A stretch of 64,000 nucleotides of DNA from contig URIC01000001.1 in the NCBI GenBank assembly GCA_900547755.1, forward strand, positions 1 through 64,000. The letters run 5' to 3'. Below, in pieces: positions 51,576 to 59,412 of the stretch. Made by a program: the position numbers and the translations under genes. Numbering within the stretch: the first letter of the stretch is position 1; every line of letters starts with the position of its first letter. The notes beneath the pieces were generated by a model. The model was not told the origin of the DNA, did no database searches, and worked only from the letters and a program-made list of their open reading frames with translations. The stretch comes from an uncultured Bacteroidales bacterium. GTDB lineage: Bacteria > Bacteroidota > Bacteroidia > Bacteroidales > Muribaculaceae.

Positions 51576-52772
51576 TCAGTGTTTGCCGGTCTGTGTGTTT
51601 TTTTTGCGGAGTGGTGCCTGTGCCGCGATGTCGGGTGCCTCAAGGCCGAGGGAACCGCATATCAGGCGGGCTGCTTTTTCGGCCGCTACCTCGTTGCCTA
51701 ACTCACGGCGCATTTTTTTGTAGCCGGCGAGCTGTGCGTCGCGCTCCGGGCTGCCCGACAGCAACGGGCTCAAGTGGGCGGCTATGCTTTCTACTGTGCA
51801 TAGATGCACGAGCAGTTCAGGCACTATCCGTTGGTTTACAATGAGATTGGGCAGGCTCACGTACTTCACTTTCAGCAGCTTCTCCATAATCTTGTAAGCC
51901 AGTTTGCGGCCGTTGGAGCGGTAGCAGATTACCTGTGGAGTGCCGAGCAGGGCAGTCTCCAGAGTGGCCGTGCCGGAAGTGACCAGTGCGGCCCGTGCAT
52001 GCTTCATCAGAGTGTGTGTCTCTCCGAACACCACGTTCAGGCCCGGGGTCTGGGCCACTTCGCGATAGAACTTCGAGGGAATGGAGGGAGCGCCGCCGAC
52101 TATAGGCTGATAGTCCGGGAAACGCTTGGCCGCCTCAATCATCAGAGGCAGGTTGTTCTTCACCTCGCTGTATCGGCTGCCGGGGATAAGGGCGATAAGG
52201 GGTCTGTCGTCCGCTATGCCGTGGCGCTGCAGGAAATGGTTAATAGCCGGCATACGGCGAAGAGAGTCATCCATCTCCTGCACCGAGGGATTGCCCACGT
52301 AAGTCACTTCGTAGTCATGCCGTCTGTAGAAATCCACCTCGAATGGCAGGATGGAATACATGGAGTCCACATACTTCCTGATAGCTTTGATGCGCCATTC
52401 TTTCCAGGCCCATATCTTTGGCGATATGAAATAATGCACCGGTATGCCGAGGCGTTTTGCCTCTTTGGCCAATTTGAGATTGAAGCCGGGATAGTCCACG
52501 AGGACGAGGGCGTCCGGACGCCATTCGCCGAGGAGTCTCTTGGCATGACGCAAATGCCCCAGGATGTCGGGCAGGTGGCGTAATACCTCGCTGAAGCCCA
52601 TGACATTCATCCGGTCGCAATGGACCTCCGGCTCCTGTCCGGTGACCGATGCCATTTTCTCGCCGCCGAAGAATCGGAACTCAGCCTGAGGGTCTATGCC
52701 CGTTATGCCCTCCATGAGCCGGGAAGCGTGCAAATCGCCGCTCACCTCACCGGCTATTACCATATATTTCAT
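51576..52772 (-). CDS. lpxB: Lipid-A-disaccharide synthase
   Basis: 398 residues from ATG 52772 (MKYMVIAGEVSGDLHASRLM); starts further upstream would overlap the divergent gene at 52817. Condenses lipid X with UDP-diacylglucosamine. Seen: GEVSGDLHAS (8-17), LIALIPGSRYSEV (near 188-200), VTSGTATLETALLGTPQV-like SGTATLETALLG (near 278-289) and YVSLPNLIVNQRIVPELL. The only lpx gene in the window. Confidence 0.95.
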   Translation of the reverse strand: MKYMVIAGEVSGDLHASRLMEGITGIDPQAEFRFFGGEKMASVTGQEPEVHCDRMNVMGFSEVLRHLPDILGHLRHAKRLLGEWRPDALVLVDYPGFNLKLAKEAKRLGIPVHYFISPKIWAWKEWRIKAIRKYVDSMYSILPFEVDFYRRHDYEVTYVGNPSVQEMDDSLRRMPAINHFLQRHGIADDRPLIALIPGSRYSEVKNNLPLMIEAAKRFPDYQPIVGGAPSIPSKFYREVAQTPGLNVVFGETHTLMKHARAALVTSGTATLETALLGTPQVICYRSNGRKLAYKIMEKLLKVKYVSLPNLIVNQRIVPELLVHLCTVESIAAHLSPLLSGSPERDAQLAGYKKMRRELGNEVAAEKAARLICGSLGLEAPDIAAQAPLRKKNTQTGKH

Positions 52773-52816
52773 ATATTTACTACATACTATTTTGAGCCTG
52801 CGGACGTTTATCCAGT

Positions 52817-54247
52817 ATGAGACAAATGCACGCATTACTTTTGACACTCGTCGCCCTGATTGGTTTAACCGTCGCCTCTTCCTGCATAGACGATGATTTC
52901 ACCGTTTCTCCTTCCGACCTGCTGTCTTTTTCCACGGATACACTCTCGTTTGACACTATATTTACGGAAACAGGCACCCCCACGGCACGCCTCAAGGTGT
53001 ACAACCGTGCCAAGAAGTCCGTGAACATATCCCACATCGGCCTGAAGGAGCCTGACACCCGTTTCTCCATCAATGTGGATGGTCTGAGCGGCACCTCTTT
53101 TTCCGACATCGAGATACGCGGCGGAGACTCCATTTTCGTATTTGTGGAGTGTCTGCTTCCCACTTCTGCCACGGATGCTCCCCTGCGCGTCACAGACGAG
53201 CTGCAGTTCCTGACAAACGGAGTCTCCCAAAGTGTCGTGCTCGAGGCGTGGGGACAGAACGTGACCCGCCTCAGGGATGTGCGCATCACCGAGGATACAC
53301 GTTTCACCGCCGAGCGCCCGATAGTGGTGTTCGACTCTCTGATTGTGGAGCCGGGCGCTACCCTTCGCATAGACCCCGGCGTGCAACTGCTATTTCACGA
53401 CAAGGCTTCGCTCACCGTGCGTGGCCGTCTGGAGGCCGTGGGCGCTCCCGGCAAGATGATAGATATGCGGGGAGACCGCCTGGACGACGTTCTGCCCGAT
53501 GCCGGCTACGACATTATGGCCGGCCAATGGCAGGGAGTGGATATAGCGGCGGAGAGCTTTGACAACCGGATGGAGTATGTGAATATGCGCTCCACAGTCC
53601 ACGGCCTGCGCCTTGATTCGTGTGGCGACACATCGCGCCGCAAACTGACTTTGCTCAACTCCTGGCTTCATAACTCGCAGGGGACGGTGTTCAGCGCCTC
53701 CCATGCGGACATATCGGCCATGGGCACCTGTTTTTCCGAAGCGGCCGGGCATGTGGTGGACCTTACGGGCGGCAAAATGGAGTTCGTGCAATGCACCTTC
53801 TCCAATTATTACCTCTTTTCCGCTCCGTATGGCTCTATTGTCGGTCTTTACCATCTGTCGGCGGATGAAGAGCCGGCTGTCTCGGCCCCGCTGATGCAGG
53901 CGTCTTTCAGCAACTGTATTGTCTACGGCATGGCCTCGGATATAAATGTGTCCGACCTCACCGGCTCATCGGTGTTTTTCCGCTATACGCTGTTCCGGTC
54001 GGCCGGCAAGGATGACGACAATTTCCTGAACTGCATCTGGGATGCCGACCCGCTCTTCTATACGGTGCGCTCGGACTACCTCTTCAACTATAGGGTGAAA
54101 CCGGACTCCCCGGCTATCGGTGCGGGAAATGCCGCGTATGTATCGCCGGCATGCCGCTTCGATATGGATGGCGCGGACCGTCTGAAAGATGGCGCTCCTA
54201 CGCTTGGCGCGTATCAGTATATAGCCCCTCCTTCAGAGGCTGAATAG
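52817..54247 (+). CDS. Lipoprotein with right-handed beta-helix-like region
   Basis: 476 residues. Lipobox VASSC near 19-23. Residues 25-150 are a beta-sandwich of two halves (DTLSFDTIFTETGTPT, FVFVECLLPTSA). From about 165 to 420 there are repeated short strands with N- and G-rich turns (LIVEPGATLRIDPGVQLLF, FDNRMEYVNMRST, SFSNCIVYG), the pattern of a right-handed parallel beta-helix. Close homologs are common in Bacteroidales as hypothetical lipoproteins. Exported to the outer membrane or surface. Divergent from lpxB with only 44 bases between starts. Confidence 0.82.
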   Translation: MRQMHALLLTLVALIGLTVASSCIDDDFTVSPSDLLSFSTDTLSFDTIFTETGTPTARLKVYNRAKKSVNISHIGLKEPDTRFSINVDGLSGTSFSDIEIRGGDSIFVFVECLLPTSATDAPLRVTDELQFLTNGVSQSVVLEAWGQNVTRLRDVRITEDTRFTAERPIVVFDSLIVEPGATLRIDPGVQLLFHDKASLTVRGRLEAVGAPGKMIDMRGDRLDDVLPDAGYDIMAGQWQGVDIAAESFDNRMEYVNMRSTVHGLRLDSCGDTSRRKLTLLNSWLHNSQGTVFSASHADISAMGTCFSEAAGHVVDLTGGKMEFVQCTFSNYYLFSAPYGSIVGLYHLSADEEPAVSAPLMQASFSNCIVYGMASDINVSDLTGSSVFFRYTLFRSAGKDDDNFLNCIWDADPLFYTVRSDYLFNYRVKPDSPAIGAGNAAYVSPACRFDMDGADRLKDGAPTLGAYQYIAPPSEAE

Positions 54248-54333
54248 CAAAATGCCTGCTTTTTATTGACATCTGTAACTCTTTAAAAATCAAGTTTTTG
54301 TGCATTTAATATAAATATTTTTTTGCGTAAGGA

Positions 54334-54364
54334 TTTGAAATTTCAAGAAAATACATTAAATTTG
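54334..54364 (+). promoter_or_regulatory. Promoter of the candidate RNA at 54371
   Basis: TTTG (54334-54337), 19 bases, TAAATTTG (54357-54364), a perfect match. Predicted start near 54371. Confidence 0.72.
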
Positions 54365-54370
54365 TAGCAA

Positions 54371-54671
54371 AGAATTGAGATAATCAATAGGATTGACGAT
54401 ATACCCTGCGCACTTGATACACGTGCAGGGGTTTGCCCCTCCCCAAGTTTTTCGTGAGAAAATAGGGGCTTATATTTGGTTTAACAACAGGGCTCTTCTG
54501 AAACGAGATGTTACGGAACCCCGCGGCCAATATGGCCGTAATACAATGTTTGGTTAAATAATGGTAAACTTATCCGGCGCTTGCGCCGGCCTGGAGGGGA
54601 GCAGCAACACTCCCCGGCAGGAAAAAACGTAAACGGAAGCAAGGCCGCGAGGCTCTGCTTCCGTTTTTTTG
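54371..54671 (+). ncRNA. Candidate structured RNA of about 300 nt
   Basis: Bounded by a perfect promoter and an 11-base-pair terminator with a long T run. Stable stems follow one another: 54404-54430 (CCCTGC/GCAGGG), 54435-54469 (GCCCCT/AGGGGC), 54524-54538 (CGGCC/GGCCG), 54574-54589 (CCGGCG/CGCCGG with a CTTG loop), and 54590-54621 (CCTG/CAGG around GGGGAG/CTCCCC). The next plus-strand gene is 1.85 kb away, so a leader is unlikely. There is no convincing coding frame. I could not match it to tmRNA, RNase P RNA or SRP RNA signatures; family unknown. Confidence 0.62.
54631..54671 (+). terminator. Terminator of the candidate RNA at 54371
   Basis: Stem AAACGGAAGCA (54631-54641) with TGCTTCCGTTT (54656-54666), a 14-base loop and a run of seven T. 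Confidence 0.85.
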
Positions 54672-54830
54672 TTTTAAACCCTATTGCCTTCCGTTTTGCG
54701 GTTACATAATTATTTGTATTATAATTACATAATTATATACGGATTTTATGCCGTGATTTCACTCCGTATGGCGTTGTTTTCTGTATGCGGGGTTGTGATA
54801 TTTGCAAATTGCCATTAAAAGGTACAAGGC

Positions 54831-54881
54831 CATACTGACAAAGGCCACGACAGTTTCCATGTCGTGGCCTTTGTCAGTATG
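54831..54881 (-). terminator. 21-base-pair perfect hairpin after the aldolase gene
   Basis: Arms 54831-54851 and 54861-54881 are perfectly complementary with a nine-base loop, 12 bases after the aldolase stop. The downstream side on the minus strand has only CTTTT and no long T run, so it may be a terminator or an mRNA 3'-end stabiliser. Confidence 0.7.
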
Positions 54882-54892
54882 TTGTCGGAAAA

Positions 54893-55891
54893 TCATTCGG
54901 CCTTGCCGTCGGAACCGAGCACGTTGATGATTTTGTGCTTGTAGAGTCTTTCCATTTCGTCGCGGGCCGGACCCAGGTATTTGCGGGGGTCGAACTCGCC
55001 GGGTTTGTCGACGAAGACCTTGCGGACAGCGGCGGTCATGGCCAGACGGGAGTCGGAGTCTATGTTGATTTTGCAGACAGCGCTCTTGGCAGCCTTGCGG
55101 AGCTGGTCTTCGGGTATGCCGATAGCGTCAGGCAGCTTGCCGCCGAGGGCGTTGATGGTGTCCACATACTCCTGGGGAACGGAGCTGGAGCCGTGCAGGA
55201 CGATGGGGAAGCCGGGAAGTTTCTCCATCACTGCGTCCAGCACGTTGAAAGCCAAGGGAGGGGGAACGAGCTTGCCCTCTGCATTGCGTGTGCACTGCTC
55301 GGGGGTGAACTTATAGGCGCCGTGGCTTGTGCCGATGGAGATGGCCAGGGAGTCGCAGCCTGTACGGGTGGCGAAGTCTATTACCTCTTCGGGGTCGGTG
55401 TATGTGTGGTGGTCGGAGCTGACCTCGTCTTCCACGCCGGCCAGGACACCGAGTTCACCTTCTACGGTCACGTCGAACTGGTGTGCGTATTCAACGACTT
55501 TCTTGGTGAGCGCCACATTCTCCTCGAAGGGGAGGTGGGAGCCGTCTATCATCACGGACGAGAAGCCCATGTCGATGCAGCTCTTGCAGAGTTCGTAAGT
55601 GTCGCCGTGGTCCAGGTGGAGTACAATCTGGGGATGCTCCCAGCCCAGCTCTTTGGCATACTGCACGGCACCCTCGGCCATATAGCGGAGCAGGGTGGAG
55701 TTGGCATAGTTGCGGGCACCCTTGCTCACCTGCAGGATGACGGGGCTTTTTGTCTCGGCAGCGGCCTTGATGATGGCCTGGAGCTGCTCCATGTTGTTGA
55801 AGTTGAACGCGGGAATGGCGTATCCGCCTTTGATGGCCTTTTCGAACATCTCGCGGGTGTTAATCAGGCCTAAGTCTTTGTAGTTTACCAT
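54893..55891 (-). CDS. Class II fructose-1,6-bisphosphate aldolase
   Basis: 332 residues. Splits fructose-1,6-bisphosphate with a zinc ion. LHLDHGDTYELCKSCID (near 91-107) has the metal histidine and catalytic aspartate, SVMIDGSHLPFEEN (near 111-124), DSLAISIGTSHGAYKF (near 183-198) and VLHGSSSVPQEYV (near 232-244). Length and motifs match the FbaA-like type. Cytoplasmic. Next to a 77-base leader and promoter; no obvious operon partner. Pairs with pfkA at 26188. Confidence 0.95.
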   Translation of the reverse strand: MVNYKDLGLINTREMFEKAIKGGYAIPAFNFNNMEQLQAIIKAAAETKSPVILQVSKGARNYANSTLLRYMAEGAVQYAKELGWEHPQIVLHLDHGDTYELCKSCIDMGFSSVMIDGSHLPFEENVALTKKVVEYAHQFDVTVEGELGVLAGVEDEVSSDHHTYTDPEEVIDFATRTGCDSLAISIGTSHGAYKFTPEQCTRNAEGKLVPPPLAFNVLDAVMEKLPGFPIVLHGSSSVPQEYVDTINALGGKLPDAIGIPEDQLRKAAKSAVCKINIDSDSRLAMTAAVRKVFVDKPGEFDPRKYLGPARDEMERLYKHKIINVLGSDGKAE

Positions 55892-55974
55892 ATTGGAACT
55901 GGAGTTAGAGTATATTTACTTATAATGTCACTACACACAAGAGCCTCCTTTTTATCGGGCAGGCATCTATACCG

Positions 55975-56006
55975 CGAAGTTACAAAAAAAATCCGACACT
56001 TGCAAA
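55975..56006 (-). promoter_or_regulatory. Promoter of the aldolase gene
   Basis: Minus strand: TTTG (56003-56006), 20 bases, TAACTTCG (55975-55982), one mismatch. Leader of about 77 bases. Confidence 0.6.
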
Positions 56007-56474
56007 AACCGACTATTTCACTTCTTGTATTTAGCTTTATTTAAAGTTCAAGCAAACTTATTGACAATGCCTGTACTCTCTTACTGTAATAATTAGATTT
56101 ATGTTAGTGTTGTAAATAAACATAATTTTTTGTATATGCAAATGCGTTGGAATCAATAAAAGTCGGCATGATTTAAGTCTATTTAAACCGTAAAAACTTG
56201 GGAAGCGCGTCTTCCGGATTATTTACAGGCTTGAGAGAACCGCTTATAAATATATTTGACATGGTAAAGTGCCCGAAAGATATGCCAGTGTACCTATTAA
56301 CTCGCGATTCGCTTACTGTCGCTTTTCTGACCTGCCTGTCAAAATGAGAAGATTATGCGGACATGGTCTTGTCCACCCGTCATCAGGCACGTTTTTTTCT
56401 TGAAAACTATGAATCCTGATGCGGTTGCCCTGGTGCGTTTTATGTTTGTGGATATGGAATTGAGATATTTTTGT

Positions 56475-56482
56475 TATATTTG
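56475..56482 (+). promoter_or_regulatory. -7 element of the glycosidase gene
   Basis: TATATTTG, 44 bases upstream of the start; start of transcription near 56489. No well-placed TTTG. Confidence 0.5.
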
Positions 56483-56525
56483 CGCGAGAATTGATTTTGG
56501 TTTTACGAAAAATATTTTTGTCTGA

Positions 56526-58778
56526 ATGAAAAAGGAATTATTGCTTTTTATTGGTATGGCGGCGTTGCCTTTGGCTGCCTCTGCCGACATAGTAAGGACC
56601 TCGGTTTACCGTTGGCATGCCGATACGGTCAGTCAGGGAGAGTACAAAGCTGTCGCCGTTTCTCCGAACCGCATAGAGTCTACCTACAAGGCTCAGCCAG
56701 GCTATTTCATGCCTGTCAACGGGGTGTGGCAGAAACAACACGACCTGAGCGCATATCCGCAGCTTTTCACTCCTAACAAACTTCATACCGCCGTCTACAA
56801 TATGGGGCTGGACGAGATGGTGAACGCCGTGGAGCCGGACACCACCCTGCGTACCGGCAAGGAATGGGCCGGCGTGTGGACCCGCGACGTGAGCTATTCC
56901 ATCCTCCTCTCCATGGCTTATATGCAGCCCGAGGCTTCCCGCATTTCCCTGGAGAAGAAGGTGGACCGCCTGGGGCGCATCATCCAGGATACGGGCAGCG
57001 GAGGCGCCTGGCCGGTGAGTTCGGACCGTCAGATATGGACCGTGGCCGCCTGGGAGGTATATAAGGTGACGGGCGACAAGGAATGGTTGCGTTTTGCCTT
57101 CGATGTGGCGCGTCGTTCCCTGCTCACCGACGAACAGACCGTCTATGACCCCGCCACCGGGCTGGTGAGGGGCGAGACCTCCTTTATAGACTGGCGCGAG
57201 CAGAGCCATCCGAAGTGGATGCAGTGCGCCGACATTTACTCCACCCTCACCCTGTCTACCTCAATTGTACACTCCGAGGCATGGAAGTCTCTGGCCGGCA
57301 TGGCCAAAGCCCTCGGCAGGAAGGACGCGGCCGCATACGAGGCGCGCGCCCGCCGTATCGACGAGGCTGTGAACAAATATCTGTGGATGCCTGACAAGGG
57401 CTACTACGCCATGTATAGATACGGGCGTGACAATCAGATTCTGAATCCGCGTGCCGAGACATTGGGCGAGAGCCTCGCCATAGTGTGGGGAGTGGCTGAC
57501 AGGCAACGTGCAGTCTCCATTACCGAAAACAATCCCGTCACCCCGTTTGGCCCGGGTGTCTTTTTTCCGCAGATTCCCGATGTGCCGGCCTATCACAACA
57601 ATTCTTTGTGGCCTTGGGTGGATGCCTGGTGGACTATCGCCAATGCAAAGGCGGGCAACGAGCAGGGCGTGATGCAGGGATTCGGCGCTCTGGTGCGGCC
57701 GGCCGCCCTTTTCTGCACCAACAAGGAGAATTTCGTGCTTGACAACGGAGACATAGCCACAGAGTTGAACTCCTCCAATATGCTGTGGTGCCTGGCCGGC
57801 AATATAGCCATCACCCACAAGGTGCTTTTCGGTATAGGCTTCGAGAGCGACGGCCTCAGCTTTGCCCCCTTCGTGCCCGAGGTGATGGGTCAGTCCCGCA
57901 CCCTCAGCAACTTCAAGTACCGAAATGCCATCCTGAACATAACTGTAGAGGGCTACGGTTCTAAAATCAAGTCCTTCACGGTCAACGGTAAGGAGCAGAA
58001 GCCCTTCCTGCCCGCCTCCAAGGCCAAGGGGAACATGGATATACGTATAGTCATGGACTGCGAGCCTATCCCGGCCCTGAAGGTGAACGAGTCTACCAAC
58101 GTGAAGACGCCGATTACCCCGATTGCGCGCATAGAGGGGGACAGATTGGTGTGGCAGTCCATCGAGTATATAAACCACTACATTGTCCTGCGCGACGGTA
58201 ACCCCGTGGCCGAGACACGCAGCACCGCTTATACAATGATTGAGCCGGGCGAATATCAGATAATAGGTGTGAGCGACGACGGCGTACAGTCCTTCGCCTC
58301 CGAGCCTATGAGCAACCGTCTGCGTGTGGATGTGCAGATGCCGGACGAGGGCACGGCAGTGAAGTCTGCCGAAATCCCGGCTGACTACCGTCCCTCAAAC
58401 GGAGTTAAAGGCTACGAGGGAGCGGGCTTTGTGGAGACTGACAAGAGCAGCGGCCCCGTGAATGTCAAGGTCTATTTGCCGGAGGGGGGCGAGTGGTTCC
58501 TTACTCTCCGGTACGCTAACGGCAATGGCCCCGTCAATACAGAGAACCGCTGCGCCATTCGCACGGTGAGCGTGGACGGCAACCGCGTGGGTCTGGCGGT
58601 GCTTCCTCACAGAGGACGCGGCAACTGGGACGACTGGGGCATCTCCAACTCCCTGTTGCTTCCGGCTCTGCTTCCCGGTGAGCATACCGTAACCGTCGAG
58701 TATCTGCCCGAGGACGAGAACATGAACATAGACACCAACCACGCCCTCCTGGACCGCATGACTCTGACTAAGAAGTAA
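56526..58778 (+). CDS. Secreted (alpha/alpha)6-barrel glycosidase with accessory domain
   Basis: 750 residues. Signal peptide 1-20 (LAASA). Residues about 95-480 are helical with motifs of six-hairpin glycosidases: GVWTRDVSYSILLSM (near 115-129), GGAWPVSSDRQIWTVAAWEVYK (near 158-179 in pieces), FIDWREQSHPKWMQ (near 219-232) and NNSLWPWVDAWW (near 359-370). Residues about 520-600 look like an Ig/Fn3-like segment and 630-750 like a beta-sandwich carbohydrate-binding module ending DTNHALLDRMTLTKK. The exact GH family is uncertain (resembles GH15/GH63/GH37-like barrels). Probably periplasmic glycan degradation; no PUL transporters nearby. Confidence 0.82.
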   Translation: MKKELLLFIGMAALPLAASADIVRTSVYRWHADTVSQGEYKAVAVSPNRIESTYKAQPGYFMPVNGVWQKQHDLSAYPQLFTPNKLHTAVYNMGLDEMVNAVEPDTTLRTGKEWAGVWTRDVSYSILLSMAYMQPEASRISLEKKVDRLGRIIQDTGSGGAWPVSSDRQIWTVAAWEVYKVTGDKEWLRFAFDVARRSLLTDEQTVYDPATGLVRGETSFIDWREQSHPKWMQCADIYSTLTLSTSIVHSEAWKSLAGMAKALGRKDAAAYEARARRIDEAVNKYLWMPDKGYYAMYRYGRDNQILNPRAETLGESLAIVWGVADRQRAVSITENNPVTPFGPGVFFPQIPDVPAYHNNSLWPWVDAWWTIANAKAGNEQGVMQGFGALVRPAALFCTNKENFVLDNGDIATELNSSNMLWCLAGNIAITHKVLFGIGFESDGLSFAPFVPEVMGQSRTLSNFKYRNAILNITVEGYGSKIKSFTVNGKEQKPFLPASKAKGNMDIRIVMDCEPIPALKVNESTNVKTPITPIARIEGDRLVWQSIEYINHYIVLRDGNPVAETRSTAYTMIEPGEYQIIGVSDDGVQSFASEPMSNRLRVDVQMPDEGTAVKSAEIPADYRPSNGVKGYEGAGFVETDKSSGPVNVKVYLPEGGEWFLTLRYANGNGPVNTENRCAIRTVSVDGNRVGLAVLPHRGRGNWDDWGISNSLLLPALLPGEHTVTVEYLPEDENMNIDTNHALLDRMTLTKK

Positions 58779-58795
58779 GGGATGTCCTTATACGG

Positions 58796-58832
58796 AAAAG
58801 CGGGATGCGAATTTATTTCGCATCCCGCTTTT
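58796..58832. terminator. Shared terminator of the glycosidase gene and tRNA-Pro
   Basis: A 16-base-pair stem (AAAAGCGGGATGCGAA / TTCGCATCCCGCTTTT) with a five-base loop, 17 bases after the glycosidase stop and 2 bases beyond the tRNA 3' end on the other strand. T runs occur on both sides. Confidence 0.85.
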
Positions 58833-58834
58833 TG

Positions 58835-58907
58835 TCGGGGTTAGGCGACTCGAACGCCCGACCTCTACGTCCCGAACGTAGCGCGCTACCAACTGCGCTA
58901 AACCCCG
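58835..58907 (-). tRNA. tRNA-Pro (anticodon CGG)
   Basis: Cloverleaf read on the minus strand: acceptor CGGGGTT/AACCCCG, D-arm GCGC...GCGC, anticodon stem CTACG/CGTAG around the loop TTCGGGA (anticodon CGG), T-arm GGGCG-TTCGAGT-CGCCT, discriminator A. The first pair C1-G72 is the proline identity pair. CCA is not encoded. Confidence 0.95.
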
Positions 58908-58959
58908 AGTTCCTTGCGGATATTGGTGCAAAGGCAGGCATGAGCTGCAATTGCGACTG

Positions 58960-58991
58960 CAAAGTTACAAACAAATCCGTATCCTGCCAAA
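58960..58991 (-). promoter_or_regulatory. Promoter of tRNA-Pro
   Basis: Minus strand: TTTG (58988-58991), 20 bases, TAACTTTG (58960-58967), a perfect match; the 5' extension before the tRNA would be about 45 bases. Confidence 0.72.
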
Positions 58992-59164
58992 TTTTGGGCG
59001 AAAATTATTTTTTGCTTCAAGAAGACTGCGTATACATTAATTTTAAATTGCAGCTTCTTAAATTCCGCACCTTCTCTCCGCACCGAGAAGTGTTAATTTT
59101 AAGCGTAAAGTTAGTTAATAACGTTAAATATAGTTAAATCAGTGAACTGATTTGCTTAAAATTA

Positions 59165-59194
59165 TTTCGGTGTGAAATATTTTTTGTAATTTTG
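59165..59194 (+). promoter_or_regulatory. Promoter of the possible short RNA at 59201
   Basis: TTTC (59165-59168), 18 bases, TAATTTTG (59187-59194). One mismatch and a short spacer. Confidence 0.4.
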
Positions 59195-59200
59195 CAATGT

Positions 59201-59270
59201 GTTTTTCATAGTATTAAATTAAGATTAAGGTTTGGGTCGCTCTCTTTGTGAAAGGGGGGCGGCCTTTTTC
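59201..59270 (+). ncRNA. Possible short RNA of about 70 nt
   Basis: Starts just after the -7 element at 59187 and ends at a G-U-containing stem (GGTCGCTCTCTTT, loop GTG, AAAGGGGGGCGGCC) followed by TTTTT. No coding frame. It could be a small RNA or a remnant leader. Confidence 0.35.
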
Positions 59271-59316
59271 TTTGTTCTCTGTGTGGATAAATGAATGAAC
59301 CGACTATGTTATTTAC

Positions 59317-59356
59317 AAAAAAGACGACTCGGCATATTCGCCGAGTCGTCTTTTTT
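59317..59356. terminator. Terminator of the SulP gene, bidirectional
   Basis: Perfect 17-base-pair stem (AAAAAAGACGACTCGGC / GCCGAGTCGTCTTTTTT) with a six-base loop, 57 bases past the SulP stop on the minus strand. Confidence 0.85.
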
Positions 59357-59412
59357 GTTTCCCTTTCTGTCAGGGGTGGTCATGCGTGTCAGCGCGGAAT
59401 GACAATTCTCTT

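Larger units (their letters stand above)
55892..56525. other. Intergenic region between the aldolase and glycosidase genes
   Basis: 634 bases without a credible coding frame. It holds the aldolase promoter on the minus strand (55975-56006), a -7-like TATATTTG for the glycosidase (56475-56482), and an A+T-rich middle. Nothing else recognisable. Confidence 0.55.
58908..59412. other. Region between tRNA-Pro and the SulP gene
   Basis: 505 bases. From left to right: tRNA-Pro promoter (58960-58991), an A+T-rich part without coding potential, a plus-strand -7 element at 59187-59194, a short stem ending in T at 59235-59269, and the SulP terminator (59317-59356). Confidence 0.6.

Noticed and set aside
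54371..54671. Reading the RNA locus as tmRNA, RNase P RNA or SRP RNA
   Set aside because: No tRNA-like 3' end or tag frame, no GAGGAAAGTCC-type RNase P core, and no GGAAG/GGAGCAGC pattern in the exact SRP form. The nearest piece, GGGGAGCAGCAAC, is too weak to use.
59201..59270. A stand-alone tRNA or rRNA fragment downstream of tRNA-Pro
   Set aside because: No cloverleaf or rRNA-like core; left as a low-confidence possible RNA only.
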